The position numbers and the translations under genes are program-made. Shown here one piece after another: positions 54,529 to 63,668 of a stretch of DNA of 64,000 nt. The notes under the pieces are model-generated. The model did no database searches. It saw only the letters and a list, made by a program, of their open reading frames with translations, and was not told the DNA's origin. Source of the stretch: Calothrix sp. FI2-JRJ7. GTDB taxonomy: Bacteria; Cyanobacteriota; Cyanobacteriia; Cyanobacteriales; Nostocaceae. The stretch spans positions 1 through 64,000 of the forward strand of contig JAHHGX010000016.1 of NCBI GenBank assembly GCA_019359675.1, written 5' to 3'. Every line of letters begins with the position of its first letter. Position 1 is the stretch's first letter.

Positions 54529-55017
54529 TTAAAACTTCACTCGCAGTTGCCCTGTTATGGAGTTACTATTATAAGCACTTGCAGCAGTATCTTGATTGCG
54601 GACGTTGGAGAAGTTATAACCTAGGTCTGTTTCTATATTGGGTGAGAGCTTTACTGTGCAGCGAGCTTGATAGGTATTGGCATTGTCAAATTCTCCTTTA
54701 AGTCTCTGTCTTCCTAGGTTAGCAGCAAGCCGACATCTTAGGAATTTAGAAACATCTCCTTCCCAACCCGCTTCAGCATTGTAGACTAAGAAGTCTTGGG
54801 GAGAAAAATAGCCGCTTTTGCGCTCGAAGTCATCTGCGTAGTTCCAAGTAAACAAGTTTGCTGCTACGAAAAATTGTCCAATCTTGCGCTCTAGTCTGCT
54901 GAAAGACTGTATCTCAGAATTACCATCGTTGTAATTACCTAAGCGTAATGACGAGAATAAGCTGGTGTTACGGTCAATCTGCCAGTATAAATCGGGTCCA
55001 TAGCGCCAAAATGATAA
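54529..55017 (-). pseudogene. C-terminal fragment of an outer-membrane beta-barrel protein
   Basis: The open frame from about 55017 encodes WRYGPDLYWQIDRNTSLFSS, ERKIGQFFVAANLFTWNYAD, KSGYFSPQDFLVYNAEAGWE and ends in SITGQLRVKF, with alternating beta-strand pattern and a terminal Phe, as in outer-membrane barrels. An in-frame TAA just upstream and no start codon there show that the N-terminal part is lost. An ATG at 54855 could give a 108-residue product. Confidence 0.55.
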
Positions 55018-55190
55018 TTAGAGTGTTTACCGAGCCACAATAGACAAGATTGACTAGTGTTATGATGCTAGTGCTTACGACAAAGAAAAAGTTAGTGGCG
55101 TAGAAACTTGCTACCAATAAAATAAGCAAAATTTTTCCAAGAGGCGCCACTGCTTGGAAACAATTTGAACCGCGCACACTTTTAATAAAT

Positions 55191-56411
55191 TCAAAATAGC
55201 TGTTTCTTCAAGAGCCAACAGAAAGCCAATACCAAAAGCCCATTTACAATCCCTGGTTCAGGTACAGTAATCGGATTTGGGGAATTTAACTCGAATTCAA
55301 ATGCCAAAAACTGTGTAGATTCTAGGAAAGGTACTTGTGGAATATTGCCGACATTAAAGTTATCATCACTAACTAGAATGAGTGACTGCAAACCATTGGG
55401 TAATTGAGGTCCCTTCACAATACCTTCAATATTATTAAGCCCATTTGGCAACCCTAAATCGTTGAGATTAAGTAGCAATTGTTTTTGGACAGGACGAATA
55501 TTTGCGAACTCTGCTGCAGAGAGGGCATTGAGAGAAGGTATGTTACTAATATCAGTTGCTCCACTCAGAGAAAATTCATAGAGCTTAATGGTATTACCAC
55601 CACCAGGTCTGCCTAGAGAAAAGGAACGCTCTAGGGCGAGCAGCGTTTTACCATTATCTAGAGCTAGTAAGTCTACTAATCCCGTACTAGTAAAACCATT
55701 ACTGGGCTGAGGTGGAAATGCTACACGGTCAGTTACGTAGAGAAATTCACCATTAGGCTGTCCAGTGGTTAGGTCATAGCTCAGAAGACGCGATAGTGTA
55801 TCGTTGGTAACACTTCCAGCAGGCCCATCCTGTACTAGGGCATTTTCACTAGCGGTAAAGAAGGTGCGACCATCTGGGGTGATGGCGCCACTTTCAAACG
55901 CGAGGTTATCACGTACACCGCGCGTTTGGTCAAGAGTTATAGAAGCATCAGGAATGAACTTTTCTGGAATCGGCACCGCTCGAATAAAATTGCCATCCAA
56001 GTTGTATTCGTTGAGGAAAGGATTGGTACGAATCTGTCCTGGGGAAGCTGTCTCTCCTTCTGAAGTCACTAGCAAAGTTCCAAAATTGGTAAGCTGAATG
56101 CTCTCCAAATCTGTAGAGAAGGTTGGGTAAAAGGAGCCATCATTACGACGAAGACGTGTTACTCCTGTAAACGACACTCGGCTATTGTCAAAAGTCCCGT
56201 TACTTAAATCGAGAGTTAACGTATAGAAGCGTGGTGAGTTCCCAGGTTCGTTAGGTTGTCCCCCCCGATCGTCCGAAATAGCATAGTAGCGGTTATTGAG
56301 TGTATCGTAGGTAAGCCCAGAGAGACCTCCGATAATCGTGTCATCAAGCGTTTGAGTGCGTGCTGGAAATCGCGCCTCTCCAATGAAAGATAAATTCTTG
56401 ATTGTACTCAT
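55191..56411 (-). CDS. Phytase-like esterase domain protein with PEP-CTERM-like tail
   Basis: About 406 residues from MSTIKNLSFIG; the frame opens 13 codons earlier (56450). The body matches the phytase-like (esterase-like activity of phytase) domain: GLSGLTYDTLNNRYYAISDD, DLESIQL, ESGAITPDGRTFFTASE and LVSDDNF. The C-terminus VPEPG followed by a hydrophobic helix and KKQLF is a PEP-CTERM sorting signal. Such proteins should have an N-terminal signal peptide, yet none is visible from either start, so the N-terminus may be lost. The substrate is unknown. Confidence 0.72.
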   Translation of the reverse strand: MSTIKNLSFIGEARFPARTQTLDDTIIGGLSGLTYDTLNNRYYAISDDRGGQPNEPGNSPRFYTLTLDLSNGTFDNSRVSFTGVTRLRRNDGSFYPTFSTDLESIQLTNFGTLLVTSEGETASPGQIRTNPFLNEYNLDGNFIRAVPIPEKFIPDASITLDQTRGVRDNLAFESGAITPDGRTFFTASENALVQDGPAGSVTNDTLSRLLSYDLTTGQPNGEFLYVTDRVAFPPQPSNGFTSTGLVDLLALDNGKTLLALERSFSLGRPGGGNTIKLYEFSLSGATDISNIPSLNALSAAEFANIRPVQKQLLLNLNDLGLPNGLNNIEGIVKGPQLPNGLQSLILVSDDNFNVGNIPQVPFLESTQFLAFEFELNSPNPITVPEPGIVNGLLVLAFCWLLKKQLF

Positions 56412-56490
56412 ATGTAGCGGTAAAAGGACATTTGTTCGCAACACTATCATGTAGAGGTTAGCTTAAAATCAAGGCGTTCTTAAACCTTCA

Positions 56491-56898
56491 TTAACTAACG
56501 CTGCGTAACTGCGGGTAAGGTTGGTTGTTGTCGGTGATAGTTGCCCACTTTTCACCGTTAGCGTAAATAGTGTTGTAGAGAAAATACGGTTCTTTATCAA
56601 TATTGTCTTCTGTTACCGCAGTTAACTGACCTGTACTATCTGGCGCCGCTTTTGCACATCTAACACCCTCGCTGCATAAACAGCCAACTCGCCTTTTAAC
56701 CCAAACTCAATTCCATCTAGAATATACGACTCGCTAACAACGTAATTATTCGCGTTAGTACTTTTGAAGTCACGAGTATCAACTGGAATTTGTACACCAT
56801 TAATTTCAACAAACTTAAACGGCTGCAAATCAAGAGCCTTGGGTGCAAAATAACCCCAAAGTTCATAACCCCATAGCTTTAGACCATATGCAGCGTAA
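56491..56898 (-). pseudogene. DUF3131-like gene remnant
   Basis: From about 56898 the frame reads YGLKLWGYELWGYFAPKALD, FKFVEINGVQIPVDTRDFK and ELAVYAARVLDVQ, then shifts by one base near 56655 and continues as TGQLTAVTEDNIDKEPYFLY and YANGEKWATITDN to a stop at 56491. This matches the DUF3131 pattern. There is no start codon upstream and one frameshift, so it is an internal fragment. Confidence 0.6.
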
Positions 56899-57022
56899 TT
56901 CTATTCACTTTGAAAATAGGTCGATTCCCGATAATAATGATAATGATTATATACTTGAAGAAGTTTGTGCCTAAAATTTACTTACTTTCCGCAAATTCCG
57001 TAAAATTATAAGAATTAAAAAA

Positions 57023-58906
57023 TTACTTATATGATACTATACATGCATCTCGAACGCGGGTAACGGCGCCGTATAATTTCATATTCATTTGGTTAAAAAT
57101 TATTACATGCACTTGACTAGATAGGTTGATTTCGGCGTTGATTTGTTCGATTAGTTCTGCGTCTGGTTGGTAGTTGGCGCCTGTTCCTCGAACAAAATGA
57201 CGTATAATACCAAGTACATACAAAGGTTTATCTGGAAATATTTTTGTTCGCTTTTTAACTAAATACGCTTTACCCACAGATGAATAATTCGATAACTGTT
57301 CCGTAATTTGCTGCACTTCAACTGGTGATAAGTCATGGGCAATGAATTTATCGGTGTGGTTGACGTGCTGACGTTCGAGTTGGAATAGTTTGAATGATGG
57401 TTGATACTGTTGACGAAGTAATAAATATTTGTTCGCTTGTTCAGGTTGTGAACAGCGCATATAGAAACCGTAAAGTATTTCGCAGCTTGGTATTACTAAC
57501 TCTGGGTCGAGGTCTATAGCTTTGTTCAGGTAGTCAATACCTTTACCATCATAGTTTTGCAGTAATATTCTCCCTAACTCGTAATTCGCTTTAGCATGGT
57601 TGGGGTCAGATGCTAGCAACGAGGAAAATATTTTTATAGCAGCTTCTTGAGATTGAAACTTGGACGTTAAAACACCCCGTTTCCAAGCTTGTTCGGGAGT
57701 TAAAGTATATTTATATGCTTTTGCTTCTAATGCCGTTAAGTTTTGCTGTTGATACACTAGTCTAACGTGCATTTTTTGCCAATATGAAGCAATTTCTCGC
57801 TTCCACTGCTCATCTAGATATGCAGCAAAGCTAAATAAAGTCTCGTCAAAGAAGTATTCTGCTGCTGTTTCTTCAATATATGCAGGTAGTTTATTAGTAT
57901 TATCTGGATTGATGAGATATCCCATTGCTTCAAGACGTTCTGATAAGCAAGGGTGAGTATCATCGTTATTGGTAATGTCTGAACAAGCTAACCCTAACCA
58001 TTTAACTGCGTCATAAGTTTTGATATCTGTTCTCAAAGCTTTCAGCAGCTTAGTTATTGTACCATTCGGCGCCTCGGAGCTATGAATTGCTTTTTCATAA
58101 ATATTTTTCCAGAAGACTTCATGTAAAAACGAGTTATGTATATATATATTAATTAACTCTTCTGCTGAAGTTTCAATGCCACATATTTCAACCGAACGTC
58201 TATCTGCTTCGTACTCCTGTGCGCGTGCGAGTGCGAAAGAATAAGCGTTAAAATATGGTTCGTACCATTGAAAAAAATACTTAAATAGAAAAAAGTCCCC
58301 AGTAGAAGCTAATTGATACCAAGTTCGTCGCACTCGGTAAACCCATCCAGAAAAGCGACTGTGGTTTCCAGATAAATGCCCTAACTCATGAGCTATTGTC
58401 GAACGAAACTGTTCAACACTCAATGATTGTAGTAACGGCAACCCTAATAATAAGTAGTTTTTCTGCCAACCCAGAAACCCTAAACGCGGTATTTGTACAA
58501 CACCCGCATTATGTTCATAAGTTAATAATATATGGTGAATTCGAGGCGCCTTTAATATTTCTCTAATTTCATCAATAATAGCAAACAGGTCTGGTAGCTG
58601 TTGACGATATAATTCTAAACCCTTTGGACGCTGGAATTTGACCCAAAATAATCGAATAATGCCAATTATTAATATAATAATTATATAGTCAATACGTTCA
58701 ACTAAATAATCTGATTGCGTTGATACAATAAAATTCCTAACAGTCCATATTCCACCGCACATTAATAAAAATACAAATGTAATATAAGCATACCCTAGTA
58801 TTGCTAGCAAAAAAACGCGCAGCTTATAGTAAGAAGGGTTTTGCCGAGCATATCTCTCTATTTTTTGAACTATTACGTTAAATTGCTCTCGCTGTTGAAT
58901 ATTCAT
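57023..58906 (-). CDS. M48-family membrane metalloprotease with TPR-like region
   Basis: 627 residues. Two transmembrane segments (about 27-55 and 72-88), then the M48 catalytic domain with zinc motif IAHELGHLSGNH near 175 and the third ligand region YEADRRSVEICG near 232. The C-terminal half has TPR-like helices (AKANYELGRILLQNYDG, YLNKAIDLDPELV, about 410-490). M48 enzymes such as HtpX degrade membrane proteins; this multidomain form is common in cyanobacteria and its target is unknown. It overlaps the upstream small gene by 4 bp. Confidence 0.83.
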   Translation of the reverse strand: MNIQQREQFNVIVQKIERYARQNPSYYKLRVFLLAILGYAYITFVFLLMCGGIWTVRNFIVSTQSDYLVERIDYIIIILIIGIIRLFWVKFQRPKGLELYRQQLPDLFAIIDEIREILKAPRIHHILLTYEHNAGVVQIPRLGFLGWQKNYLLLGLPLLQSLSVEQFRSTIAHELGHLSGNHSRFSGWVYRVRRTWYQLASTGDFFLFKYFFQWYEPYFNAYSFALARAQEYEADRRSVEICGIETSAEELINIYIHNSFLHEVFWKNIYEKAIHSSEAPNGTITKLLKALRTDIKTYDAVKWLGLACSDITNNDDTHPCLSERLEAMGYLINPDNTNKLPAYIEETAAEYFFDETLFSFAAYLDEQWKREIASYWQKMHVRLVYQQQNLTALEAKAYKYTLTPEQAWKRGVLTSKFQSQEAAIKIFSSLLASDPNHAKANYELGRILLQNYDGKGIDYLNKAIDLDPELVIPSCEILYGFYMRCSQPEQANKYLLLRQQYQPSFKLFQLERQHVNHTDKFIAHDLSPVEVQQITEQLSNYSSVGKAYLVKKRTKIFPDKPLYVLGIIRHFVRGTGANYQPDAELIEQINAEINLSSQVHVIIFNQMNMKLYGAVTRVRDACIVSYK

Positions 58907-59172
58907 CTATCTTCTTCTTTGTAAGTCATACAGGACTTTTTCTTTGCATACCAACGTTCAGGTTTACCAGGATTGTTTCTTTTAGCTAGCGCAATTAATC
59001 TTTCCGCTGTATCTTGCGATACCAGTTTTAATGATTTTTGCCGTAATGCCGCACATTCAATATCAATACGTATCTGTTTATACCTAGCATTATTTTGATG
59101 ACGATATGTATATATGAAGATGAATAAGCCAATAAAGATAATAAATCCAATCGACGTAAGCATTCCTAGCAC
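58903..59172 (-). CDS. Small membrane protein coupled to the M48 protease
   Basis: 89 residues. One N-terminal transmembrane helix (GFIIFIGLFIFIYTY), then a basic cytoplasmic part with several Cys. Its end overlaps the protease start by 4 bp (ATGA), so the two are translationally coupled and probably work together. I do not recognise a family. Confidence 0.65.
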   Translation of the reverse strand: MLGMLTSIGFIIFIGLFIFIYTYRHQNNARYKQIRIDIECAALRQKSLKLVSQDTAERLIALAKRNNPGKPERWYAKKKSCMTYKEEDR

Positions 59173-59545
59173 CCGGTAATACGTTCATAAGATAAAAAGA
59201 ATATTCATTTGTTGAGCAATCAAATATGCCCGTAAATATAATGATTCACTATTATCGAATCAAATTTATTAAGTAGATGTATGTAATTGCAGTTTCAATA
59301 TGAAGAGTATAAAAAGAATCCCTTCAAGAAACCGGGATTCTAATGTAAATGATAATAATTATGACGGGATTAATGCGCCGCCGTAATAAATGTTAAATCA
59401 ATTTAGGTAAATATTAAAAAAATATTAAATTTTGTATGTATATTTATTTGTAAAGTTTCTGCACTTTCTACTGAGTTAGTGCAGTCAAGTACTAGTACCT
59501 AGATGATAAAGGTGCGATACTTCAAAAAAGTAATTTCAAAGCATT
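59173..59545. other. Divergent intergenic region
   Basis: 373 bp. It contains one AGAAACCGGGATTCT palindrome (59327-59341). No gene seen. It should hold the promoters of the divergent protease and MFS units. Confidence 0.45.
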
Positions 59546-60799
59546 ATGGAAATCAAACTTTTTGGTCTGCCCGCTGAAAAAGGTAGATGGTTGTTTATAC
59601 CCCTTGGTTTAACGGTACTATTGTGTTTGGGTACGGTGTATTCGTGGAGTATTTTCAGAAAACCTCTTGAAAAATTACTTAACATTGGCGCCACAGAAAG
59701 TTTGTTACCTTTCACTGTGTTATTGGTAGTTTTTGCAGTATTAATGCCAATTACAGGATTTTACATCAATCGCTTTGGCGCCCGTTTAATTACAGCAGTT
59801 GGAGGGGTTATAACCGGGTTGGGCTATATTCTTTCGAGTTTTGAAGGTAATATTGGTACGCTAACTTTTACTTACGGTGTAATTGCTGGTGTAGGAGTTG
59901 GGATTGTATATGGTGTACCGTTAGCGGTTGTAGCTAAATGGTTTCCTGATAAAAAAGGTTTGGCTGTTGGGTTAACTGTAATTGGGTTTGGTTTGTCTCC
60001 GTTAATTACAGCACCTTTAGCGAAATCACTTATTGACACGAATGGTGTTAGGCAAACCTTTGTAGTTCTAGGTGTTGCTTTTACTATAATAATTCTGGCA
60101 ATTTCAACAGTTTTACAAACACCACCCACAGGTTGGAAACCTCAAGGTTTTCATGCTTCTGCTAAAACAACTAGTACAGTTAATGAAAGAGTTCCAATGC
60201 TCTCTAGTGGCTCATTTTATGGGTTATGGTTGTGCTACGCTATCGGTTCTTTTGCTGGACTTGCTGCAATTGGTATTGCTAGTCCCCTCGCACAAGAAAT
60301 TGTCAAGCTCGATGCGGCAACTGCTGCTTCGTTAGTATCTTTGTTTGCTATTTTCAATGGCGCCGGTAGACCTTTCTTTGGTTGGTTCACTGACCGTTTT
60401 AGTGCTAAATATGGAGCGATATTAGCATTTGTACTAATATTAATCGCTTCGATTATGATGTTGAAGGTTGGACAGGGTGATGCTTTGACTTATAAGCTTG
60501 CGTTTGCGCTGTTTTATTTTTCGTTAGGAGGGTGGTTGGCAATTGCACCAACTTCCACGTTAACTTTGTTTAATCCTGAAAACTACGCCAAGAATTATGG
60601 TATTGTTTTTACCGCGTATGGAGTGGGCGCCTTGGGTGGGACTTTACTCGCTGGTAGAATTAGAGATATTTTTGGTAGTTATACTAGTTTCTTTTACCCG
60701 ACTGCGGGTTTGGCGGTTTTGGGTATTGTGTTGGCTTTGTTTACTTTGAAGCGTAGTCCGGTTGTTGCAGGAAAAGACGTTGAGCGGATTGGTTTGTAG
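59546..60799 (+). CDS. MFS transporter, oxalate/formate antiporter (OFA) family
   Basis: 417 residues with twelve predicted transmembrane helices. N-terminal GRWLFIPLGLTVLLCLGTVYSWS is typical of OFA-family carriers, and the loop between helices 2 and 3 has GFYINRFGARLI (MFS motif A-like). GAGRPFFGWFTDRFSAK forms the matching loop in the second half. It probably exchanges organic anions; the substrate cannot be told. Confidence 0.8.
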   Translation: MEIKLFGLPAEKGRWLFIPLGLTVLLCLGTVYSWSIFRKPLEKLLNIGATESLLPFTVLLVVFAVLMPITGFYINRFGARLITAVGGVITGLGYILSSFEGNIGTLTFTYGVIAGVGVGIVYGVPLAVVAKWFPDKKGLAVGLTVIGFGLSPLITAPLAKSLIDTNGVRQTFVVLGVAFTIIILAISTVLQTPPTGWKPQGFHASAKTTSTVNERVPMLSSGSFYGLWLCYAIGSFAGLAAIGIASPLAQEIVKLDAATAASLVSLFAIFNGAGRPFFGWFTDRFSAKYGAILAFVLILIASIMMLKVGQGDALTYKLAFALFYFSLGGWLAIAPTSTLTLFNPENYAKNYGIVFTAYGVGALGGTLLAGRIRDIFGSYTSFFYPTAGLAVLGIVLALFTLKRSPVVAGKDVERIGL

Positions 60800-60847
60800 G
60801 TAAAGGTTGGAACCACTGAAGTGCTTATTACGAAGGTGGCGGGAAAA

Positions 60848-60922
60848 GCAAAAAGCGCTTGGACGTGTGACCGTGTTTCCACTCCAAGCGCTTTCTGTTT
60901 TCAACTTACTCCTCACACACTC
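60848..60922 (-). ncRNA. Yfr2-like small RNA, copy A
   Basis: About 75 nt. Starts near GGAGTGTGTGAGGAGTAAG, then a 12-bp hairpin (AAAGCGCTTGGA / TCCAAGCGCTTT) with loop GTGGAAACACGG, then TTGCTTTT as terminator. The GGAAACA loop word is the signature I associate with the cyanobacterial Yfr2/Cyano-1 family. GTGTGAGGAGT in the 5' part is the exact complement of the Yfr1 core ACTCCTCACAC. Copies B and C follow the same plan. Confidence 0.6.
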
Positions 60923-60926
60923 CTAA

Positions 60927-60955
60927 AGAATATCCCTTGTTCTCGAATATGGCAA
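60927..60955 (-). promoter_or_regulatory. Promoter of small RNA copy A
   Basis: -35 TTGCCA, 17-bp spacer, -10 TATTCT, about 5 nt before the inferred start. The -35/-10 layout is shared with copies B and C. Confidence 0.6.
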
Positions 60956-61021
60956 GTGTTTAGGACAACTTTTTGTAAAATCTTTCAAACCACTGTATAA
61001 TTATGTAACGATAGGTGCCGT

Positions 61022-61255
61022 TTATCGTTTCTGGATAACTATATCGGGATAACCTTGGTGTACTACAACAAACTGCTCAATCCCAATATCCAGATTTGCG
61101 ATGGCATCTGCATCCTTAGAAATAGTCGTCCTCTTGGCCGGAGTCTGACAATAAAAATATAAAGTTTTTTGCTTGGGGTCAAATTGTAGCTGACAAATAC
61201 CCCAAAAAGGAAACCGATGCGCCCAAAATTGGCAAATTAAATGAATGTAACTCAT
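61022..61255 (-). CDS. Conserved hypothetical protein
   Basis: 77 residues, no membrane segment. MSYIHLICQFWAHRFPFWGI, then LQFDPKQKTLYFYCQTPAKR looks like a real small protein rather than a chance frame. No domain recognised. It lies between small RNA copies A and B on the same strand. Confidence 0.5.
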   Translation of the reverse strand: MSYIHLICQFWAHRFPFWGICQLQFDPKQKTLYFYCQTPAKRTTISKDADAIANLDIGIEQFVVVHQGYPDIVIQKR

Positions 61256-61602
61256 GCCTTACAGCTACTCCAGGAAAGGTGTAGGTTTGTGAATCGCAAT
61301 AACTAGTAAAAATTTTGTTGGATAGGCGCCATAAGAAAGCGCTAGGCTTTTGATTAAGGCTAATGCTAGAAAATATGGTGCAAAAGTGATAAAATTCCAA
61401 ACTCCGAGTCTTTATGTAAAGCGACCCGTTTGAGTGCAGAGTTTTTTACTAGCTTTTAGGTTCGCATCAAATACGCCTGTCTAATCGAACTTTAAGACTT
61501 TTTTCAGAATTGGGAACTTTATGTAGAGATATTACGTCCTCAACTGCCAAAAATATTTTATACAAGTAAGTTACTGAATATAAGATTTTTATATGTGTAG
61601 AA

Positions 61603-61678
61603 AGCAAAAAGCGCCTGGACGTGTGACCGTGTTTCCACTCCAAGCGCTTTCTGTTCTCAACTTTCTCCTCACACACTC
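61603..61678 (-). ncRNA. Yfr2-like small RNA, copy B
   Basis: About 76 nt. Same plan as copy A: GGAGTGTGTGAGGAGAAAG, hairpin with the GTGGAAACACGG loop, TTTTTGCTTT terminator. The Yfr1-complementary stretch has one change (GAGGAGA). The gap 61256-61602 otherwise shows nothing. Confidence 0.6.
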
Positions 61679-61682
61679 CTAT

Positions 61683-61710
61683 ATAATAGAGTGTTTTTAA
61701 AATAAAACAA
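61683..61710 (-). promoter_or_regulatory. Promoter of small RNA copy B
   Basis: -35 TTGTTT, 16-bp spacer, -10 TATTAT. Confidence 0.55.
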
Positions 61711-61744
61711 GTAATGCTGGTGACACTTTCCTAACTGCACATTC

Positions 61745-61912
61745 AGAAACCGGGTTTCTTATGACAACCTACGCTAAAAAACCAAGTCTCTGAACAGAAA
61801 CCCGGTTTCTCATTTTTCACGACAACCTAAAAACTCAAATCTCTTACAGAAACCGGGTTTCTTATAATAACTCACACTAAAAAACCGAATCTCAAACAGA
61901 AACCCGGTTTCT
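61745..61912. repeat. Array of four AGAAACC(C/G)GGTTTCT palindromes
   Basis: Copies at 61745-61759, 61796-61810, 61848-61862 and 61898-61912, with roughly regular 50-bp steps and alternating central CGG/CCG, so neighbouring copies are inverted. Short spacers share GACAACCTA and CACTAAAAAACC-type words. The same palindrome is at 32237-32302. Confidence 0.8.
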
Positions 61913-61927
61913 TTAGTTTAAATAAAA

Positions 61928-62006
61928 TACAAAAAGCGCCTGGACGTGTGACCGTGTTTCCACTCCAGACGCTTTATGTATTTTTCAACTTACTCCTCAC
62001 ACACTC
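61928..62006 (-). ncRNA. Yfr2-like small RNA, copy C
   Basis: About 79 nt. GGAGTGTGTGAGGAGTAAG, then a slightly longer AT linker, hairpin AAAGCGTCTGGA / TCCAGGCGCTTT with the GTGGAAACACGG loop and a T-run. The stem differs from copy A but remains paired (one G-U), showing compensatory change. It lies 61 bp past the purH stop. Confidence 0.6.
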
Positions 62007-62010
62007 CTAT

Positions 62011-62039
62011 AGAATACTCTGCTTTTTTTCAAACCGCAA
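62011..62039 (-). promoter_or_regulatory. Promoter of small RNA copy C
   Basis: -35 TTGCGG, 17-bp spacer, -10 TATTCT. Confidence 0.6.
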
Positions 62040-62067
62040 GTGCTGTACATGACAGTTTTAAAATTGG

Positions 62068-63606
62068 CTAATGCATAAAATGTCTAATTCCTGTAAACAC
62101 CATTATCAAACCCAGTTCATTCGCAGCTTTAATAGAATCTTCATCACGAACACTGCCACCCGGTTGAACGATGGCTTTAATTCCGGCAGAAGCAGCAGTA
62201 CGCACCGAGTCATCAAACGGGAAAAACGCATCGCTAGCAAGGAATGCATTTTCGGCGCCACTTCCAGCTTGTTCGAGAGCAATTTTCACAGAACCAACGC
62301 GGTTCATTTGTCCGGCACCAATACCAAGGGTAGTATAGTCGCGTGCGATAACGATAGCGTTTGATTTAACGTGTTTACAAACTTTCCAGGCAAATAATAA
62401 TTCTTCGAGTTCTGTGTCAGATGGTTTTTTCTCGGTGACGACATTCCATTTACTTGTGTCCGCAATAATATCATCGGTGCCTTGAACCAGAAAACCACCT
62501 GCAACAGCTTTGATGGTTTGCTTGGGTCCAGTTAGCAAGTCAGGCAAAATTAATACCCTCACATTTGCCTTTTTTGCCAATATCTCTTGTGCTTCGTTAT
62601 CACACCCTGGTGCAACTACACACTCTAAGAATATCTTTTTTAACTCAGTAGCAGTTGCCGCATCAATTGGTTGGTTGAGTGCCACAATTCCACCAAAAGC
62701 CGATACTGCATCAGCATTGTAAGCTTTTGTATATGCTTCGTGGATTGTATTTCCAATCGCAGTACCACAAGGATTAGTATGTTTAATGATTGTCGCAGCA
62801 GGTTTATCGGTAAATTCAGCGATAATTTGGCGTGCAGCTTCTAAATCAACCAAATTATTGTAGCTAAGTTCCTTTCCTTGAAGTTTACTCGCTGCTGCCC
62901 ATCCAGTTGCTGTGCTACTAGTTTGATACCATCCAGCTTGTTGATGTGGGTTTTCTCCGTAGCGTAAAGCTTGAATTTGCTTGCCGGAAATACTGTATTG
63001 TTGTGGTAATGTCTCTGTGGAAGTTAGACTACCAAGATATTCTGATATAGCTTGGTCGTAACTCGAAGTATGTAAAAATCCTTTGAGCGCGCAGTTTTGA
63101 CGAAATTCTAACGATGAGGCGCCATTAATTCGTAATTCTTGTAGATACTCATTATATTGAGCAGGGTCACATAATACAGTTAAATGAGCAAAGTTTTTGG
63201 ATGCTGCTCGTAACATCGCAGGACCACCAATATCAATTTGTTCTACAGCATCTACTAAAGTTACACCTGGTTTTGCAATGGTTTCTTCAAAAGGGTAAAG
63301 ATTTACTACAACCAAATCAATAGGACGAATTTGATTTTCTTCCAAATCTGTTACATCTTGGGGAATGTCACGACGTGCTAATATTCCACCGTGAATACGT
63401 GGATGCAGTGTTTTAACTCTTCCACCCAAAATTTCGGGTGAACCAGTATAATCAGCAACTTTAGTTACTGGTAAACCTGCATCCTTTAAAGCTTTAGCGG
63501 TTCCTCCACTGCTAACTATATCAAAGCCAAATTCTTCCACTAAACTTTTTGCTAGGTCGATTAAACCTGTTTTATTCGATACACTCAGCAGTGCTAGAGG
63601 CGCCAT
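62068..63606 (-). CDS. purH: Bifunctional AICAR transformylase/IMP cyclohydrolase
   Basis: About 512 residues from MAPLALLSVSNKTGL; an ATG three codons earlier (63615) is possible. N-terminal IMP cyclohydrolase (MGS-like) domain with SSGGTAKAL and GGRVKTLHPRIHGGIL, and C-terminal transformylase domain with LRYGENPHQQA, IIKHTNPCG, SNAIVIARD and the ending QPGGSVRDED. It carries out the last two steps of IMP synthesis. It completes a window set of purF, purL and purH, which are in separate units. Confidence 0.95.
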   Translation of the reverse strand: MAPLALLSVSNKTGLIDLAKSLVEEFGFDIVSSGGTAKALKDAGLPVTKVADYTGSPEILGGRVKTLHPRIHGGILARRDIPQDVTDLEENQIRPIDLVVVNLYPFEETIAKPGVTLVDAVEQIDIGGPAMLRAASKNFAHLTVLCDPAQYNEYLQELRINGASSLEFRQNCALKGFLHTSSYDQAISEYLGSLTSTETLPQQYSISGKQIQALRYGENPHQQAGWYQTSSTATGWAAASKLQGKELSYNNLVDLEAARQIIAEFTDKPAATIIKHTNPCGTAIGNTIHEAYTKAYNADAVSAFGGIVALNQPIDAATATELKKIFLECVVAPGCDNEAQEILAKKANVRVLILPDLLTGPKQTIKAVAGGFLVQGTDDIIADTSKWNVVTEKKPSDTELEELLFAWKVCKHVKSNAIVIARDYTTLGIGAGQMNRVGSVKIALEQAGSGAENAFLASDAFFPFDDSVRTAASAGIKAIVQPGGSVRDEDSIKAANELGLIMVFTGIRHFMH

Positions 63607-63668
63607 AATTCTCAAGCTTCCTTTGTCAAATTTAAATTAGGAGCAAAGAATATTTTACAGATTAACGG

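Noticed and set aside
54974-55177. 67-codon hydrophobic minus-strand frame (GKILLILLVASFYATNFFF)
   Set aside because: It overlaps the beta-barrel fragment in another frame, has no clear start or ribosome-binding site and is probably chance AT-rich sequence.
60848-60922. Plus-strand Yfr1, because ACTCCTCACAC reads on the plus strand
   Set aside because: On the plus strand no terminator hairpin follows the motif and no promoter precedes it, whereas the minus strand has a conserved -35/-10 and a hairpin with a T-run in all three copies.
61745-61912. CRISPR array
   Set aside because: The regularly spaced 15-nt units are self-palindromic with alternating centres and short AT spacers, and there are no cas genes; they belong to a dispersed palindrome family.
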